A stretch of DNA of 52,776 nt from Sphingobacteriales bacterium (GCA_004292865.1 RDXP01000118.1:1-52776); one strand, 5' to 3'; shown: positions 10,398-19,909, counted from the first letter of the stretch. The notes: generated by a model not told the origin, from the sequence alone. Numbers and translations: made by a program.

Positions 10398-11075
10398 ATG
10401 AATTTTTTATCCCATTTTTACTTCGATAGCCTTAGCCGGCAACCCTACCAAATACTAGGTGGGCTGTTGCCCGATTTGGTAAAAAATGCCGATAAAAGTT
10501 GGAACATACACCCCGAAAAGTTACCTATTAGCGTGTTTGACAATCCCCATCATTTACAAATACTTAAAGGCTGGAACAGCCATTTACGGGTAGATAAACT
10601 GTTTCATTCATCGGCGTTTTTTGCACATCACCTGCATCAAATAAAACAACCCTTACTAGGCTTGCTAAAAGGAACGGCTATAAAACCATTTTTTTTAGCC
10701 CATATTAGCATCGAGCTGCTGTTAGATAGCCTTTTAATTACCGAAAACATGGTGGTTGTTGAAAATTTATACCTTAAATTAAATGAAATTGACGATACTG
10801 AAATCTTATATTTCCTTCGATTAAATCAAATACAGGATATAGCTAAGTTTCAAAATTTTTACAGTGTTTTTAAAACCGAAAAATATTTATCCACTTATGC
10901 GCATACCGATAAAATATCTTACGCATTAAAACGTATTTGTATGAGAATATGGGATACCCCAATAAGCCAAACCCAAGAAATAGAACTTACCGAAATATTG
11001 AATGCGTACAAAATTAAACTATCACAAGATTTTATATTTATCTTTGAGCATATTGCAGCCAAGCTTTTAACATGA
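10398..11075 (+). CDS. Acyl carrier protein phosphodiesterase family (DUF479)
   Basis: MNFLSHFYFD...LGGLLPDLVKN start and overall length typical of AcpH-like proteins. Confidence 0.75.
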   Translation: MNFLSHFYFDSLSRQPYQILGGLLPDLVKNADKSWNIHPEKLPISVFDNPHHLQILKGWNSHLRVDKLFHSSAFFAHHLHQIKQPLLGLLKGTAIKPFFLAHISIELLLDSLLITENMVVVENLYLKLNEIDDTEILYFLRLNQIQDIAKFQNFYSVFKTEKYLSTYAHTDKISYALKRICMRIWDTPISQTQEIELTEILNAYKIKLSQDFIFIFEHIAAKLLT

Positions 11076-12151
11076 TTAAACGGATAGTAACCATCATTAT
11101 TTTTACACCTATTATTACTTTTGCACAAGTACGAAAGTATAGTAACGAGTTTTTACAAATAGGCGTAGGTGCTAGGGCTTTTGGTATGGGTGGCTCGGTA
11201 GTGGCATCGGCTAGTGATGTAAATGCTGCTTACTGGAACCCTGCAGGCCTAGTAAATATGGAAACCGACCGCCAGGTAAGTTTAATGCACTCGGCTTATT
11301 TTGCTGGCGTGGCCAAGTATGATTATGCGGCGTTTGCCACCTTTATAGCCGATAATACGGCTGTGGTAAGTGCTTCGCTTATCCGCTTTGGGGTGGATGA
11401 TATACCCGATACCTCCGAGCTTATTGATGCCGCTGGTAATATTAACTATAGCCGTGTAAAATCGTTTTCGGCGGCCGATTATGCCGCCATATTTAGCTAT
11501 GCCCGTAAAACCCAACAACGTATAAGCGATGATAGGGGCTTAAGCTATGGTGCTAATGTAAAAATTGTTCACCGTACAGTGGGGCAATACGGTAAATCGT
11601 GGGGTTTTGGTATTGATGTAGGCGCACAGTATAAGCTGGGTAACCTAACGCTAGCCGCCGTAGGCCGCGATATTACCACCACCTTTAATGCGTGGAGCTT
11701 TAACCCCGATAAGTTTTCGAGCATATACTCGGCTACGGGAAATCAAACACCTTTAAACTCGAACGAAATTACCCTTCCTCGTTTTATACTAGGCGCAGCG
11801 TATTACAACACTATTGGCCAAAATTTTGGTTTAAATACCGAAGCTAATTTTAACCTTACCACCGATGGTAAACGAAATGTTTTACTTTCGGCCAAGCCTG
11901 TAAGCATCGACCCCACGGTGGGTATAGAAGCCAATTATAAAAAAATTGTTTTTTTGCGTGGCGGCATCAATAATATACAAAGAACTACCGATTTTAACAG
12001 TGCCAAAAAAATCGAGTTTCAGCCCAATGTAGGCCTCGGTATTAAAATAAAAACTTTTTCTATTGATTACGCCCTTACCAACGTAGGCGGACAAAGCTCG
12101 GCGGTGTACAGCAATATTTTTTCTATACGGTTAGATTTCGAAAAAAAATAA
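11072..12151 (+). CDS. PorV/PorQ-family outer membrane protein
   Basis: Signal peptide; FLQIGVGARAFGMGGSVVASASDVNAAYWNPAGLV; starts in a 4-nt ATGA overlap with the preceding gene. Confidence 0.88.
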   Translation: MIKRIVTIIIFTPIITFAQVRKYSNEFLQIGVGARAFGMGGSVVASASDVNAAYWNPAGLVNMETDRQVSLMHSAYFAGVAKYDYAAFATFIADNTAVVSASLIRFGVDDIPDTSELIDAAGNINYSRVKSFSAADYAAIFSYARKTQQRISDDRGLSYGANVKIVHRTVGQYGKSWGFGIDVGAQYKLGNLTLAAVGRDITTTFNAWSFNPDKFSSIYSATGNQTPLNSNEITLPRFILGAAYYNTIGQNFGLNTEANFNLTTDGKRNVLLSAKPVSIDPTVGIEANYKKIVFLRGGINNIQRTTDFNSAKKIEFQPNVGLGIKIKTFSIDYALTNVGGQSSAVYSNIFSIRLDFEKK

Positions 12152-12191
12152 AGTGGATTATTGTGTAAATAAGGGGGGTGGTTGGCTTAAA

Positions 12192-14444
12192 TCAATAATT
12201 TAAACCAACACCAAAACCTAAGCCCATATCGCTATCGTAGTGTGTGGTTACGCCAAAGTTTCTTTTAATAATATAGCGTAATCCAGCCATGTATTCTTTG
12301 TCGGTATTCCACATCAATCTCATTCGCAAGCGTTTAGATAGGGAAATATCATCTCTCATAAACTGTACCCTTAGGTTACCATCGTGGTAAATTTCGGTTT
12401 GTAGTATAAGCAACATAGGCAAAGTATATTGTAAGCCCAAGCTAAATTGTGTGCGATTATCTTTGGTATTGGTTTGTTTAAAAATATTTTTTTCGACCAC
12501 ATTATGCCCCAATTTACGGTAACGCCAATCAAACCCAATAAACGGCATTAGCCATTGCATTTTACCTATGTAACGGCCAATATGTGTTTCGGTTTCGTAG
12601 CCGTGGCTGTTGTGGTAGCCCAATCGCCATTCGGAACCAAGGCTCCAGCGAGTGTTGCTAAGCATTGCCATACCATCGTTACCATTAGTGGCAAAATCGT
12701 TTTCGGCCATAAAATGAAACATTCTATCATCGGCAAAAAGTTTGCGTTGTGCCAGTTTTAGATTTGGAATTAATGGATTTGCTGCCTGATTTTGGTAAGT
12801 AAAAACTCGGCCCATTCCGGCCATCATGTGGTACAAAATGTGGCAGTGAAAAAACCAATCGCCCTCAACATTGGCGTTAAATTCTAAAACATCGGTTTCC
12901 ATTGGCATAATATCAATGATATTTTTGAGTGGTGCGTACTCGCCTTGTCCGTTTATTATTCTAAAATCGTGACCGTGTAAGTGTATTGGGTGTCGCATCA
13001 TTGAACCGTTGTAGATGGTGATGCGTACATTTTCGCCTTTTTTTATCAGTATTTTATCTGTTTCGGAAACTACTTTGTTGTCTAAACTCCAAACGTAGCG
13101 GTTCATATTTCCTGTGAGTTCAAATTTTAATTCTTTTACTGGTGCATCTTTGGGAAGTGTTGTTTTGGTTGGCGATTTTAACATTGCGTAATTTAGAGTT
13201 ACAATTTCCGAAAGTTTGTTGCTGTTATAATCGTCTTCGGTCATTTTCATACCGCCCATTTTGTCGCTTACTTTTTTTGCATCGCCTGTAATTTCGGGAT
13301 ACATTACTACGTTCATATCCATTTGGTTGTATGACATACTCATTCCCATATCGTCAAGGTCTCCGTTCATTTTCATCATACCGTTCATCATTTTCATTCC
13401 TTCAAAATATTTTAATTTGGGTAAAGGCGAAACTAATTGTTTGATACCATTGCCTAAATACAAGGAAGCGGATTTTGTGCGGTCTTCGGAGGTTACCAAA
13501 AATTCGTAAGCTGTTTTATTAGCTGGTATGGTTACAATAATATCGTAAGTTTCTGAAACGGCTATTAATAATCTATCAACCACAACTGGTTCAACATCGT
13601 TACCATCGTTGGCAACAACGGTAATTTTACTGCCTGCATAATTGAGCCAAAAGTAGGTTGATGCACCACCATTTGAAATTCGTAAGCGTACTTTATCGCC
13701 ACCTTTGAACTGCGAAAGTTGGCTTTCATTTTTTCCGTTTATGAGAAACTTGTTATAATAAACATCGCTCACGTCCATTGCGTTCATTCGTTTCCATTCG
13801 TTGGTTACTTTGGTTTTAAAATGACCTTGTTGTATTGCTTCAGCATAACTTTGTGTTGTTCCTTTTTGGATAGCGAACCAATCGGTTGCGTTGTGCAACA
13901 ATCGGTGTACATTTTCGGGTTTCATATCCGTCCATTCACTCAAAACTATTGGAACGCTTGGCAAATCGTCAATTCCTTTTCTAAAAGTTAGGTCAGTTGA
14001 TTTTTTTAGCATTACAAAATTTCCGTACATGCCTATTTGTTCTTGCAAACCCGTGTGGCTATGGTACCAATGTGTACCGTGTTGTATAATAGGGAATTTA
14101 TATAAATGTGTGGTATTGGGTTTTATAGGCATTTGGGTTAAATACGGAACGCCATCTTGGTTATTTGGCAAAAATAATCCATGCCAATGTAGCGATGTTT
14201 CTTCGTTTAACATATTATGCACATAAATTTCGGCGGTATCGCCTTCGGTAAATGTTAGCGTTGGCATTGGTATTTGCCCATTTACGGCAATTGCGTGTTT
14301 GGGTTTACCCGAAAAATTTACAATGGTATCATGCACATATAAATCGTAACGAACAATTTTTTGGGCGAAAATAGATTGAGATAGAAACAATAGGATTATT
14401 GCCGTAGGCAATAATTGTATGTTTTTTATTTTTTTATTTTTCAT
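12192..14444 (-). CDS. Multicopper oxidase (CopA-like) with Met-rich insert and C-terminal CopB-like beta-barrel region
   Basis: Copper motifs LHWHG, HWYHSHTG, HPIHLHGHDF, HCHILYHMMAGMGRV; Met-rich GMKMMNGMMKMNGDLDDMGMSMSYNQMDMN; ~180 aa C-terminal strand-rich tail. Confidence 0.92.
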   Translation of the reverse strand: MKNKKIKNIQLLPTAIILLFLSQSIFAQKIVRYDLYVHDTIVNFSGKPKHAIAVNGQIPMPTLTFTEGDTAEIYVHNMLNEETSLHWHGLFLPNNQDGVPYLTQMPIKPNTTHLYKFPIIQHGTHWYHSHTGLQEQIGMYGNFVMLKKSTDLTFRKGIDDLPSVPIVLSEWTDMKPENVHRLLHNATDWFAIQKGTTQSYAEAIQQGHFKTKVTNEWKRMNAMDVSDVYYNKFLINGKNESQLSQFKGGDKVRLRISNGGASTYFWLNYAGSKITVVANDGNDVEPVVVDRLLIAVSETYDIIVTIPANKTAYEFLVTSEDRTKSASLYLGNGIKQLVSPLPKLKYFEGMKMMNGMMKMNGDLDDMGMSMSYNQMDMNVVMYPEITGDAKKVSDKMGGMKMTEDDYNSNKLSEIVTLNYAMLKSPTKTTLPKDAPVKELKFELTGNMNRYVWSLDNKVVSETDKILIKKGENVRITIYNGSMMRHPIHLHGHDFRIINGQGEYAPLKNIIDIMPMETDVLEFNANVEGDWFFHCHILYHMMAGMGRVFTYQNQAANPLIPNLKLAQRKLFADDRMFHFMAENDFATNGNDGMAMLSNTRWSLGSEWRLGYHNSHGYETETHIGRYIGKMQWLMPFIGFDWRYRKLGHNVVEKNIFKQTNTKDNRTQFSLGLQYTLPMLLILQTEIYHDGNLRVQFMRDDISLSKRLRMRLMWNTDKEYMAGLRYIIKRNFGVTTHYDSDMGLGFGVGLNY

Positions 14445-14455
14445 TTTGGTTTTTC

Positions 14456-15178
14456 TTAAATGATTATAAATAACATAATTCCACTCATTGCAATCATCAA
14501 CGCATCTTCGATAATGGTAACGGTACTCATTGGTAAATTAAAAATTGCACCCAAACAAGCACATTGAATTTTCTTTTTGTTTAATACCGATTGTAAAACT
14601 CCAATAATACTAATACTCATAACTACAACTGTAATTAAGCTGGTTAGTAACGGGTTAAAATCCACTAAAAAAGCAATTCCTAAACCTAATTCGATAAATA
14701 CATATAGGTATGCCCAAGCTGGAATTTGTTTAGCCAATACATCATACATCACATAACTTTCCGCAAATCCTTTGAGGTTTAATAATTTAAAAAAAGAGAA
14801 AATAAGAAAAAACCCCGACATAAAATGCCGCATTGCTTGCATAAAATCGAATTTTGTATTTCGAGTTTGCACCAATGTTGTTACTAATATAATGTAGAAA
14901 AATATTAGTAAAATGGGCTTATAAGTTTCAAACCAAGATTTTGTTTGTTCTGCAATTTCGTTATGATTGGTTGTAGATATTTGATATTTTGGTTCTAAAA
15001 CTTTTTGCAAGTCGGACAATGCAACATGATTATCCATTGTAATAGTTGCGGTTTCTGTGTCTTTAAAAACGGTAACATTAGTAACATTTTCGATGGTTAG
15101 CAAAGCCGCTTTTACTTTGGCCTCGCAAGCAAGGCAACTCATGCCATTAAGGTTATATTGGTGTATCATTTTTTGCAT
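14456..15178 (-). CDS. HMA (CxxC) domain fused to MauE/DoxX-like membrane domain
   Basis: N-term YNLNGMSCLACEAKVKAALL (HMA) followed by 4 TM helices with MauE-like sequence. Confidence 0.8.
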   Translation of the reverse strand: MQKMIHQYNLNGMSCLACEAKVKAALLTIENVTNVTVFKDTETATITMDNHVALSDLQKVLEPKYQISTTNHNEIAEQTKSWFETYKPILLIFFYIILVTTLVQTRNTKFDFMQAMRHFMSGFFLIFSFFKLLNLKGFAESYVMYDVLAKQIPAWAYLYVFIELGLGIAFLVDFNPLLTSLITVVVMSISIIGVLQSVLNKKKIQCACLGAIFNLPMSTVTIIEDALMIAMSGIMLFIII

Positions 15179-15240
15179 GGGGGTAAAAAATAGCGTGTAA
15201 CCTTACAGCCACACGCTATAAAAAGCATAACAAAATACAT

Positions 15241-15381
15241 TTATTTTGTTATGCAACAAGGTGCATTTATTGTGCAACAAGCACTGCCTTTTTTGCAACA
15301 TTTTTTTTGCGCAGTAGTAACTGCAAATAAAACAGAACCTGTTAATAATAAAGCCATAACACTTAAAATTACTTTTTTCAT
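15241..15381 (-). CDS. 46-aa exported Cys-rich peptide MKKVILSVMALLLTGSVLFAVTTAQKKCCKKGSACCTINAPCCITK
   Basis: Manual translation of the minus strand, ATG at 15381 and TAA at 15241; signal peptide plus three CC pairs; below the ORF-track length cutoff; lies between copper genes. Confidence 0.7.
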   Translation of the reverse strand: MKKVILSVMALLLTGSVLFAVTTAQKKCCKKGSACCTINAPCCITK

Positions 15382-15479
15382 TTTTTACCTTTTAAACATA
15401 TAGATACATTTCTATTTTACAAATTTGGCAAATGATTATGCTTCACACATTACACAATTTGGTAAATAATTTGCAAAAT

Positions 15480-16040
15480 TTATAGTTCGTCTATTGGTTT
15501 TCTTTCTTTTTGTTTAAGATGCTTAAAATAACTGGGCGAGTGGCCTGTAACTTTTTTAAACTGGTTACTTAAATGTGCTACACTGCTATAATGAAGCCGA
15601 AAAGCAATTTGGCTTAAATTTAATTCATTGTATATCAACAATTCTTTTATTTTTTCGGTTTTTTGATTGATAAAATATTTTTCGATGGTGCAGCCCTCTG
15701 CTTCCGAAAACAGGTTGCTAATGCTCTGATAATCTTGCTGTAAATTATCGGCTAAGTATTGCGATAAATTAGTTTTTAATACCGTTATTTGATGATGCAC
15801 CAAATCAATTATTAAATTTTTAATACGCTCAACAGTTTTACTTATCTTATCATCTAACAACTGGAAACCAAGCAGTTTAAAGGTTTCTTCTAATTGTTGT
15901 TTTTGGTTTTCGATACTGTTTTCTACTATTTCTACTTTTCCTAAATCAACAGAAACGGTATGAAGCCCCAGTTTTTCTAACTCGGCCTTCACCACCATTT
16001 TGCACCTACTACACACCATATTTTTAATGTACAGCTGCAT
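15480..16040 (-). CDS. AraC-family regulator with N-terminal HMA-like metal-binding domain
   Basis: N-term MQLYIKNMVCSRCKMVVKAEL (CxxC ferredoxin-like fold); C-term LNLSQIAFRLHYSSVAHLSNQFKKVTGHSPSYFKHLK AraC HTH. Confidence 0.88.
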   Translation of the reverse strand: MQLYIKNMVCSRCKMVVKAELEKLGLHTVSVDLGKVEIVENSIENQKQQLEETFKLLGFQLLDDKISKTVERIKNLIIDLVHHQITVLKTNLSQYLADNLQQDYQSISNLFSEAEGCTIEKYFINQKTEKIKELLIYNELNLSQIAFRLHYSSVAHLSNQFKKVTGHSPSYFKHLKQKERKPIDEL

Positions 16041-16041
16041 A

Positions 16042-16458
16042 TTACTTTACCTTATTGTTTTTGGCTGTATCGGTTTCGTTTTTTTCTGTTTTTAAGGGCA
16101 AAGCCTTTTCCTTTATCGCTGCTCTATCATATTGGCAACAACCAGGCAAATTATTATACACACTTAAAGGTGCTAAAAAGCTATCGCTATCGTAACCAGC
16201 TAATGATATACGTTTTAATACCTCATCTTGATTGGTTTTTTTGCTATCGTAAGTAATGGTAGCCATTTTGGTGTCGGCATTCCAATTCACTTTAGCTATT
16301 GTTTTACTATTGCCCGCACTTTCGATAGTATTTTTGCACATACCGCAGTTGCCGTAAATTTTTACGGTGGCCGTTTGAGGATTTTTTATTTGCGCATTAC
16401 AGGCGGTAAATGGCAATAATAGGGTTATTAATACCCATGTTTTTAATATCAGTTTCAT
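16042..16458 (-). CDS. Exported HMA-domain heavy-metal-binding protein (probable lipoprotein)
   Basis: Lipobox-like LLPFTAC; KIYGNCGMCKNTIESAG; C-terminal PGCC. Confidence 0.85.
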   Translation of the reverse strand: MKLILKTWVLITLLLPFTACNAQIKNPQTATVKIYGNCGMCKNTIESAGNSKTIAKVNWNADTKMATITYDSKKTNQDEVLKRISLAGYDSDSFLAPLSVYNNLPGCCQYDRAAIKEKALPLKTEKNETDTAKNNKVK

Positions 16459-16548
16459 TGTAATAATTTTAAATTTTTTGTAAATAAATATTTTTTTTTA
16501 GCAATATACCGCTTTAAAATAAACGGTTTTTTGGCTATGCAAATAGGC

Positions 16549-16902
16549 TCAGCTTATTTTAGGAATAAGCCATAAAGTGTAAAAACCAGCAGAGATATTG
16601 GTTTTAATGGGATAAAAATTTTGCCTTTGGGCCGATAAATTAAAAGCAGTATTTATTGTTGTTTGATTAATAATGGCTATACTAAATTGTGCCGTAGTTG
16701 TACAACCCGAATGCCCACATTTGCCATTGCAAGCGTTTTTTTTGCTTTTTATTTTATGGCTACAGCAGTTTTTTTTGGTGGCTTGGGCCGAAATTTCTTT
16801 TTTACAGCAGGCTTTTACTGATTTTGTTTCACACGCAAATGTGCTACTAGGCAACAGCAAGTAGCCAAACAGTACGATTATTAAGATGTGAAATTTTTTC
16901 AT
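16549..16902 (-). CDS. Exported Cys-rich putative metal-binding protein
   Basis: Signal peptide then ACCKKEISAQATKKNCCSHKIKSKKNACNGKCGHSGC; start MKKFHIL preferred. Confidence 0.7.
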   Translation of the reverse strand: MKKFHILIIVLFGYLLLPSSTFACETKSVKACCKKEISAQATKKNCCSHKIKSKKNACNGKCGHSGCTTTAQFSIAIINQTTINTAFNLSAQRQNFYPIKTNISAGFYTLWLIPKIS

Positions 16903-17148
16903 CGCAAGCAAAAATAACTAAACTATATTGATTGTGATAATTAAATATGATTTGTTTTTGTGTAAGTTAATCTCCGCATTAAAAAGCACCAACCTGTGTA
17001 ACTAAACCCTAAAGTAGCCAATACCCGCCTTGCCTGCCTACTGGCCACAAGTATAGCTAATATGATGAAATACAGGCCTTGGTTTTTCAAATTATATTTA
17101 CAATAAATATGCAATTTGTGCCTTTGAATTAAATTCACCTTAAATTTT

Positions 17149-17156
17149 TATATTTG
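17149..17156 (+). promoter_or_regulatory. TATATTTG -7 element for yicC, almost abutting the ATG
   Basis: TATATTTG at 17149-17156, TTTG at 17123-17126, ATG at 17160. Confidence 0.4.
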
Positions 17157-17159
17157 TGG

Positions 17160-18035
17160 ATGATAAAATCAATGACTGGCTATGGCCAGGCAAGTAAAGA
17201 ATTTAAAAATGGCAGGTACGCCGTTGAAATAAAATCGCTGAATAGCAAGTTTTTAGAGCTTAATTTAAAATTGCCGAAAGCCTACTCGGATAAAGAATTT
17301 TTTTTGCGTAACGAGTGTAGCCGCCTGCTAGAACGAGGCAAGGTAATGCTTACCGTTACCGTAGAAAACAATGATGAAGCCTCCAAAGCTGCGGGTATTA
17401 ACCAAGCTTTGTTAACTCATTATTATACTTCGTTAAAAAATATAGCTTCGCAATTGGGCCAAACGGGCGAAAATTTAATGGCTTTGGCCGTAAATTTTCC
17501 TGATGTAATTAAGTACGATGATAACGCTGTGAGCGAAGATGAATGGAAAGATGTGCTGCTTACTTTTAACCATGCGGTAGCCAATTTTAATGTTTTTAGA
17601 GCGGATGAGGGTAAGGTTTTGATGAACGATTTAATATTGCGCATTAACAATATTTTGGATTTTATGGCTGGGATTGAGTTGCAAGACCCAAGCCGTATAT
17701 TGGCTGTGCGAGAGCGCTTGGCAGGTTTTTTGGCCGAAGCCGTGGGCAAAGAAAACGTGGATAACAACCGCCTAGAGCAAGAACTGATTTACTATATTGA
17801 TAAACTGGATATTACCGAAGAAAAAGTACGCCTAAAAAGCCATTGTAATTACTTTTTAGAAACCCTAAAAGAGCAAGATGCTGGCGGTAAAAAATTGGCT
17901 TTTATTAGCCAAGAAATTGGCCGAGAAATTAATACCATAGGCAGTAAAGCCAATAACGCCGATATACAAAAAATGGTGGTGGGGATGAAAGAAGAGTTGG
18001 AGAAAATGAAAGAGCAATTGCTAAACGTATTGTAA
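17160..18035 (+). CDS. yicC: YicC family endoribonuclease-like protein
   Basis: MIKSMTGYGQA N-term; EQELIYYIDKLDITEEKVRLKSH and GKKLAFISQEIGREINTIGSKA C-term. Confidence 0.94.
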   Translation: MIKSMTGYGQASKEFKNGRYAVEIKSLNSKFLELNLKLPKAYSDKEFFLRNECSRLLERGKVMLTVTVENNDEASKAAGINQALLTHYYTSLKNIASQLGQTGENLMALAVNFPDVIKYDDNAVSEDEWKDVLLTFNHAVANFNVFRADEGKVLMNDLILRINNILDFMAGIELQDPSRILAVRERLAGFLAEAVGKENVDNNRLEQELIYYIDKLDITEEKVRLKSHCNYFLETLKEQDAGGKKLAFISQEIGREINTIGSKANNADIQKMVVGMKEELEKMKEQLLNVL

Positions 18036-18628
18036 TGATTTTACCCGAAAGCACCCCTGTAAAACAAGGCAAACTGATTATATTTTCGGCACCATCGGGT
18101 GCGGGCAAAACTACTATTGTAAAACATTTGCTGAGTAAATATCCCAATAAAATTGCTTTTTCTATCTCGGCAACTACCCGTAAACTGCGTGGCCAAGAAG
18201 TTAATAACCAAGATTATTATTTTATTAGCAAAGAAGATTTTTTACACAAGGTTGCCAAACACGAGTTTGTAGAGTTTGAAGAAGTGTATGCTGGCACATT
18301 TTACGGCACTTTAAAAAGCGAAATTCAACGTATATGGAACCAAGGCAAACATGTAGTTTTTGATATTGATGTAGAAGGCGGCTTACGTTTAAAAAAGAAA
18401 TTTGAGCAAAACGCACTAGCCATTTTTGTACAGCCACCATCAATACAAGTGTTACAACAACGCTTGGTAAGCCGTGGTACCGATAGCAAAGAAAAACTAG
18501 CCGAACGATTTGCCAAAGCCGAAAAAGAATTGGCCTACGCCCCACAGTTTGATATTGTTTTAAACAATTTTGACTTGGAGGTGGCCTGTAAGCAAGCCGA
18601 GGAATTGTTGATAGGATTTTTGGGGTAA
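18035..18628 (+). CDS. gmk: Guanylate kinase
   Basis: GKLIIFSAPSGAGKTTIVKHLL, SISATTRKLRGQEVNNQDYYF; TAATG overlap with yicC. Confidence 0.96.
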   Translation: MILPESTPVKQGKLIIFSAPSGAGKTTIVKHLLSKYPNKIAFSISATTRKLRGQEVNNQDYYFISKEDFLHKVAKHEFVEFEEVYAGTFYGTLKSEIQRIWNQGKHVVFDIDVEGGLRLKKKFEQNALAIFVQPPSIQVLQQRLVSRGTDSKEKLAERFAKAEKELAYAPQFDIVLNNFDLEVACKQAEELLIGFLG

Positions 18629-18660
18629 GCCAAGATGGTGAAAAAACATCAATAATCAAT

Positions 18661-19273
18661 ATGAAAAATAAATTATTTGAAACCAGCCCAAGATTATATT
18701 TACTTTTTAGGGATTTTACAGGGTTGTGTTTTTTTACAATTTTAGCTGTAAAAATTTTTATTTTTAACTTTGAGAGTTTAGTTACCAGTGTTTTATTTCT
18801 ATTATCAATTTGCACACTATTAATAGGTGCTTTTGTTTACAAAATATTATCAATTCAAGTTGTAATTATCACTAAAACCAATATCATATTAAAACATTTT
18901 TTTTTGGATAAAAAAATATGCTTTTGTTTAACTGATGTAACTAACATTTTCCATAACTATACAGAGAACCTATTTAGCATTGATGGTGCTGCTGGTAATG
19001 GCTTTGGTAACGGAAATATGTATAATACCTACAAAACAACCCTTGTTTTAACCAATAATATACAATACCACCTATTTACCATTATGCCTTATGCCTTATG
19101 ATTATGCAATTTTACGAAATTATTTTGATCAAATAAAAAACGGAAACACGGATCTTGAATTAAAAAAAAACACCTTTAAATCTTATTTAGAACAAAATAA
19201 AGATGGTTTTCCCATTTTGTTTTTAAACGGCTTATTTCTAATGATTATGTTTTGTTTATTTTTTTTTAGTTGA
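18661..19273 (+). pseudogene. Membrane protein gene split by a 7-bp tandem duplication (ORFs 18661-19101 and 19091-19273)
   Basis: ...atgccttatgccttatgatt...: deleting one gccttat fuses both ORFs into a 201-aa frame ...YHLFTIMPYDYAILRNYFDQ... Confidence 0.8.
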
Positions 19274-19279
19274 TTTAAT

Positions 19280-19852
19280 ATGAAAATAGGCCTTTTTTTC
19301 GGTTCGTTTAATCCCATACACCTTGGGCATTTGGTAATTGCCAACTATATGGCCAGCCATGCTGGGCTTGATAAGGTGTGGCTAATGGTATCGCCACACA
19401 ATCCGTTAAAAGATAAAAAGCAATTGATACAGGTATATGATAGACTAGAAATGGCCAAACTGGCTACCGAAAACTGCGAAAATATTATAGTTAAAGATGA
19501 TGAGTTAAAACTACCCAAACCATCTTATACCGTTGATACACTGGTGTATTTGCAAGAAAAATATCCTACCATAACCTTTGTTTTAATTATGGGCGAAGAT
19601 AATTTACTATCGTTACCCAAATGGAAAAATTACGAATTTATACTTAACAACTATGCCATTTATGTTTACCCTAGGTTGGGCACACCAGCATCGGCCTTGA
19701 GCCAACACCCTAGCGTAACCATTACGCAAACACCCGTTATGGAAATATCATCATCGTTTATTCGCAAAGCGATACAAGAGGGCAAAAATGTACAATTTTT
19801 TATCCCCGATAAGGTTTTAGAGTTTATAGATAGCAAGCGGTTGTATCACTAA
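19280..19852 (+). CDS. nadD: Nicotinate-nucleotide adenylyltransferase
   Basis: MKIGLFFGSFNPIHLGHLVIANYM, SSSFIRKAIQEGKNVQFFIPDKV. Confidence 0.95.
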   Translation: MKIGLFFGSFNPIHLGHLVIANYMASHAGLDKVWLMVSPHNPLKDKKQLIQVYDRLEMAKLATENCENIIVKDDELKLPKPSYTVDTLVYLQEKYPTITFVLIMGEDNLLSLPKWKNYEFILNNYAIYVYPRLGTPASALSQHPSVTITQTPVMEISSSFIRKAIQEGKNVQFFIPDKVLEFIDSKRLYH

Positions 19853-19909
19853 AAATATCAGCCTAAAATGTAGCGTGTGCGTATAGCAAAAACTCGTTAG
19901 TTATTTTAT

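Noticed and set aside
12192-16902. Complete copper efflux island
   Set aside because: No P1B-ATPase or CusABC efflux genes are present in the window; only oxidase, HMA, regulator and Cys-rich proteins are supported.
16941-17138. 65-aa minus-strand ORF in the yicC upstream region
   Set aside because: No recognisable domain or good start context; overlaps the likely yicC promoter and a repeat-like segment.
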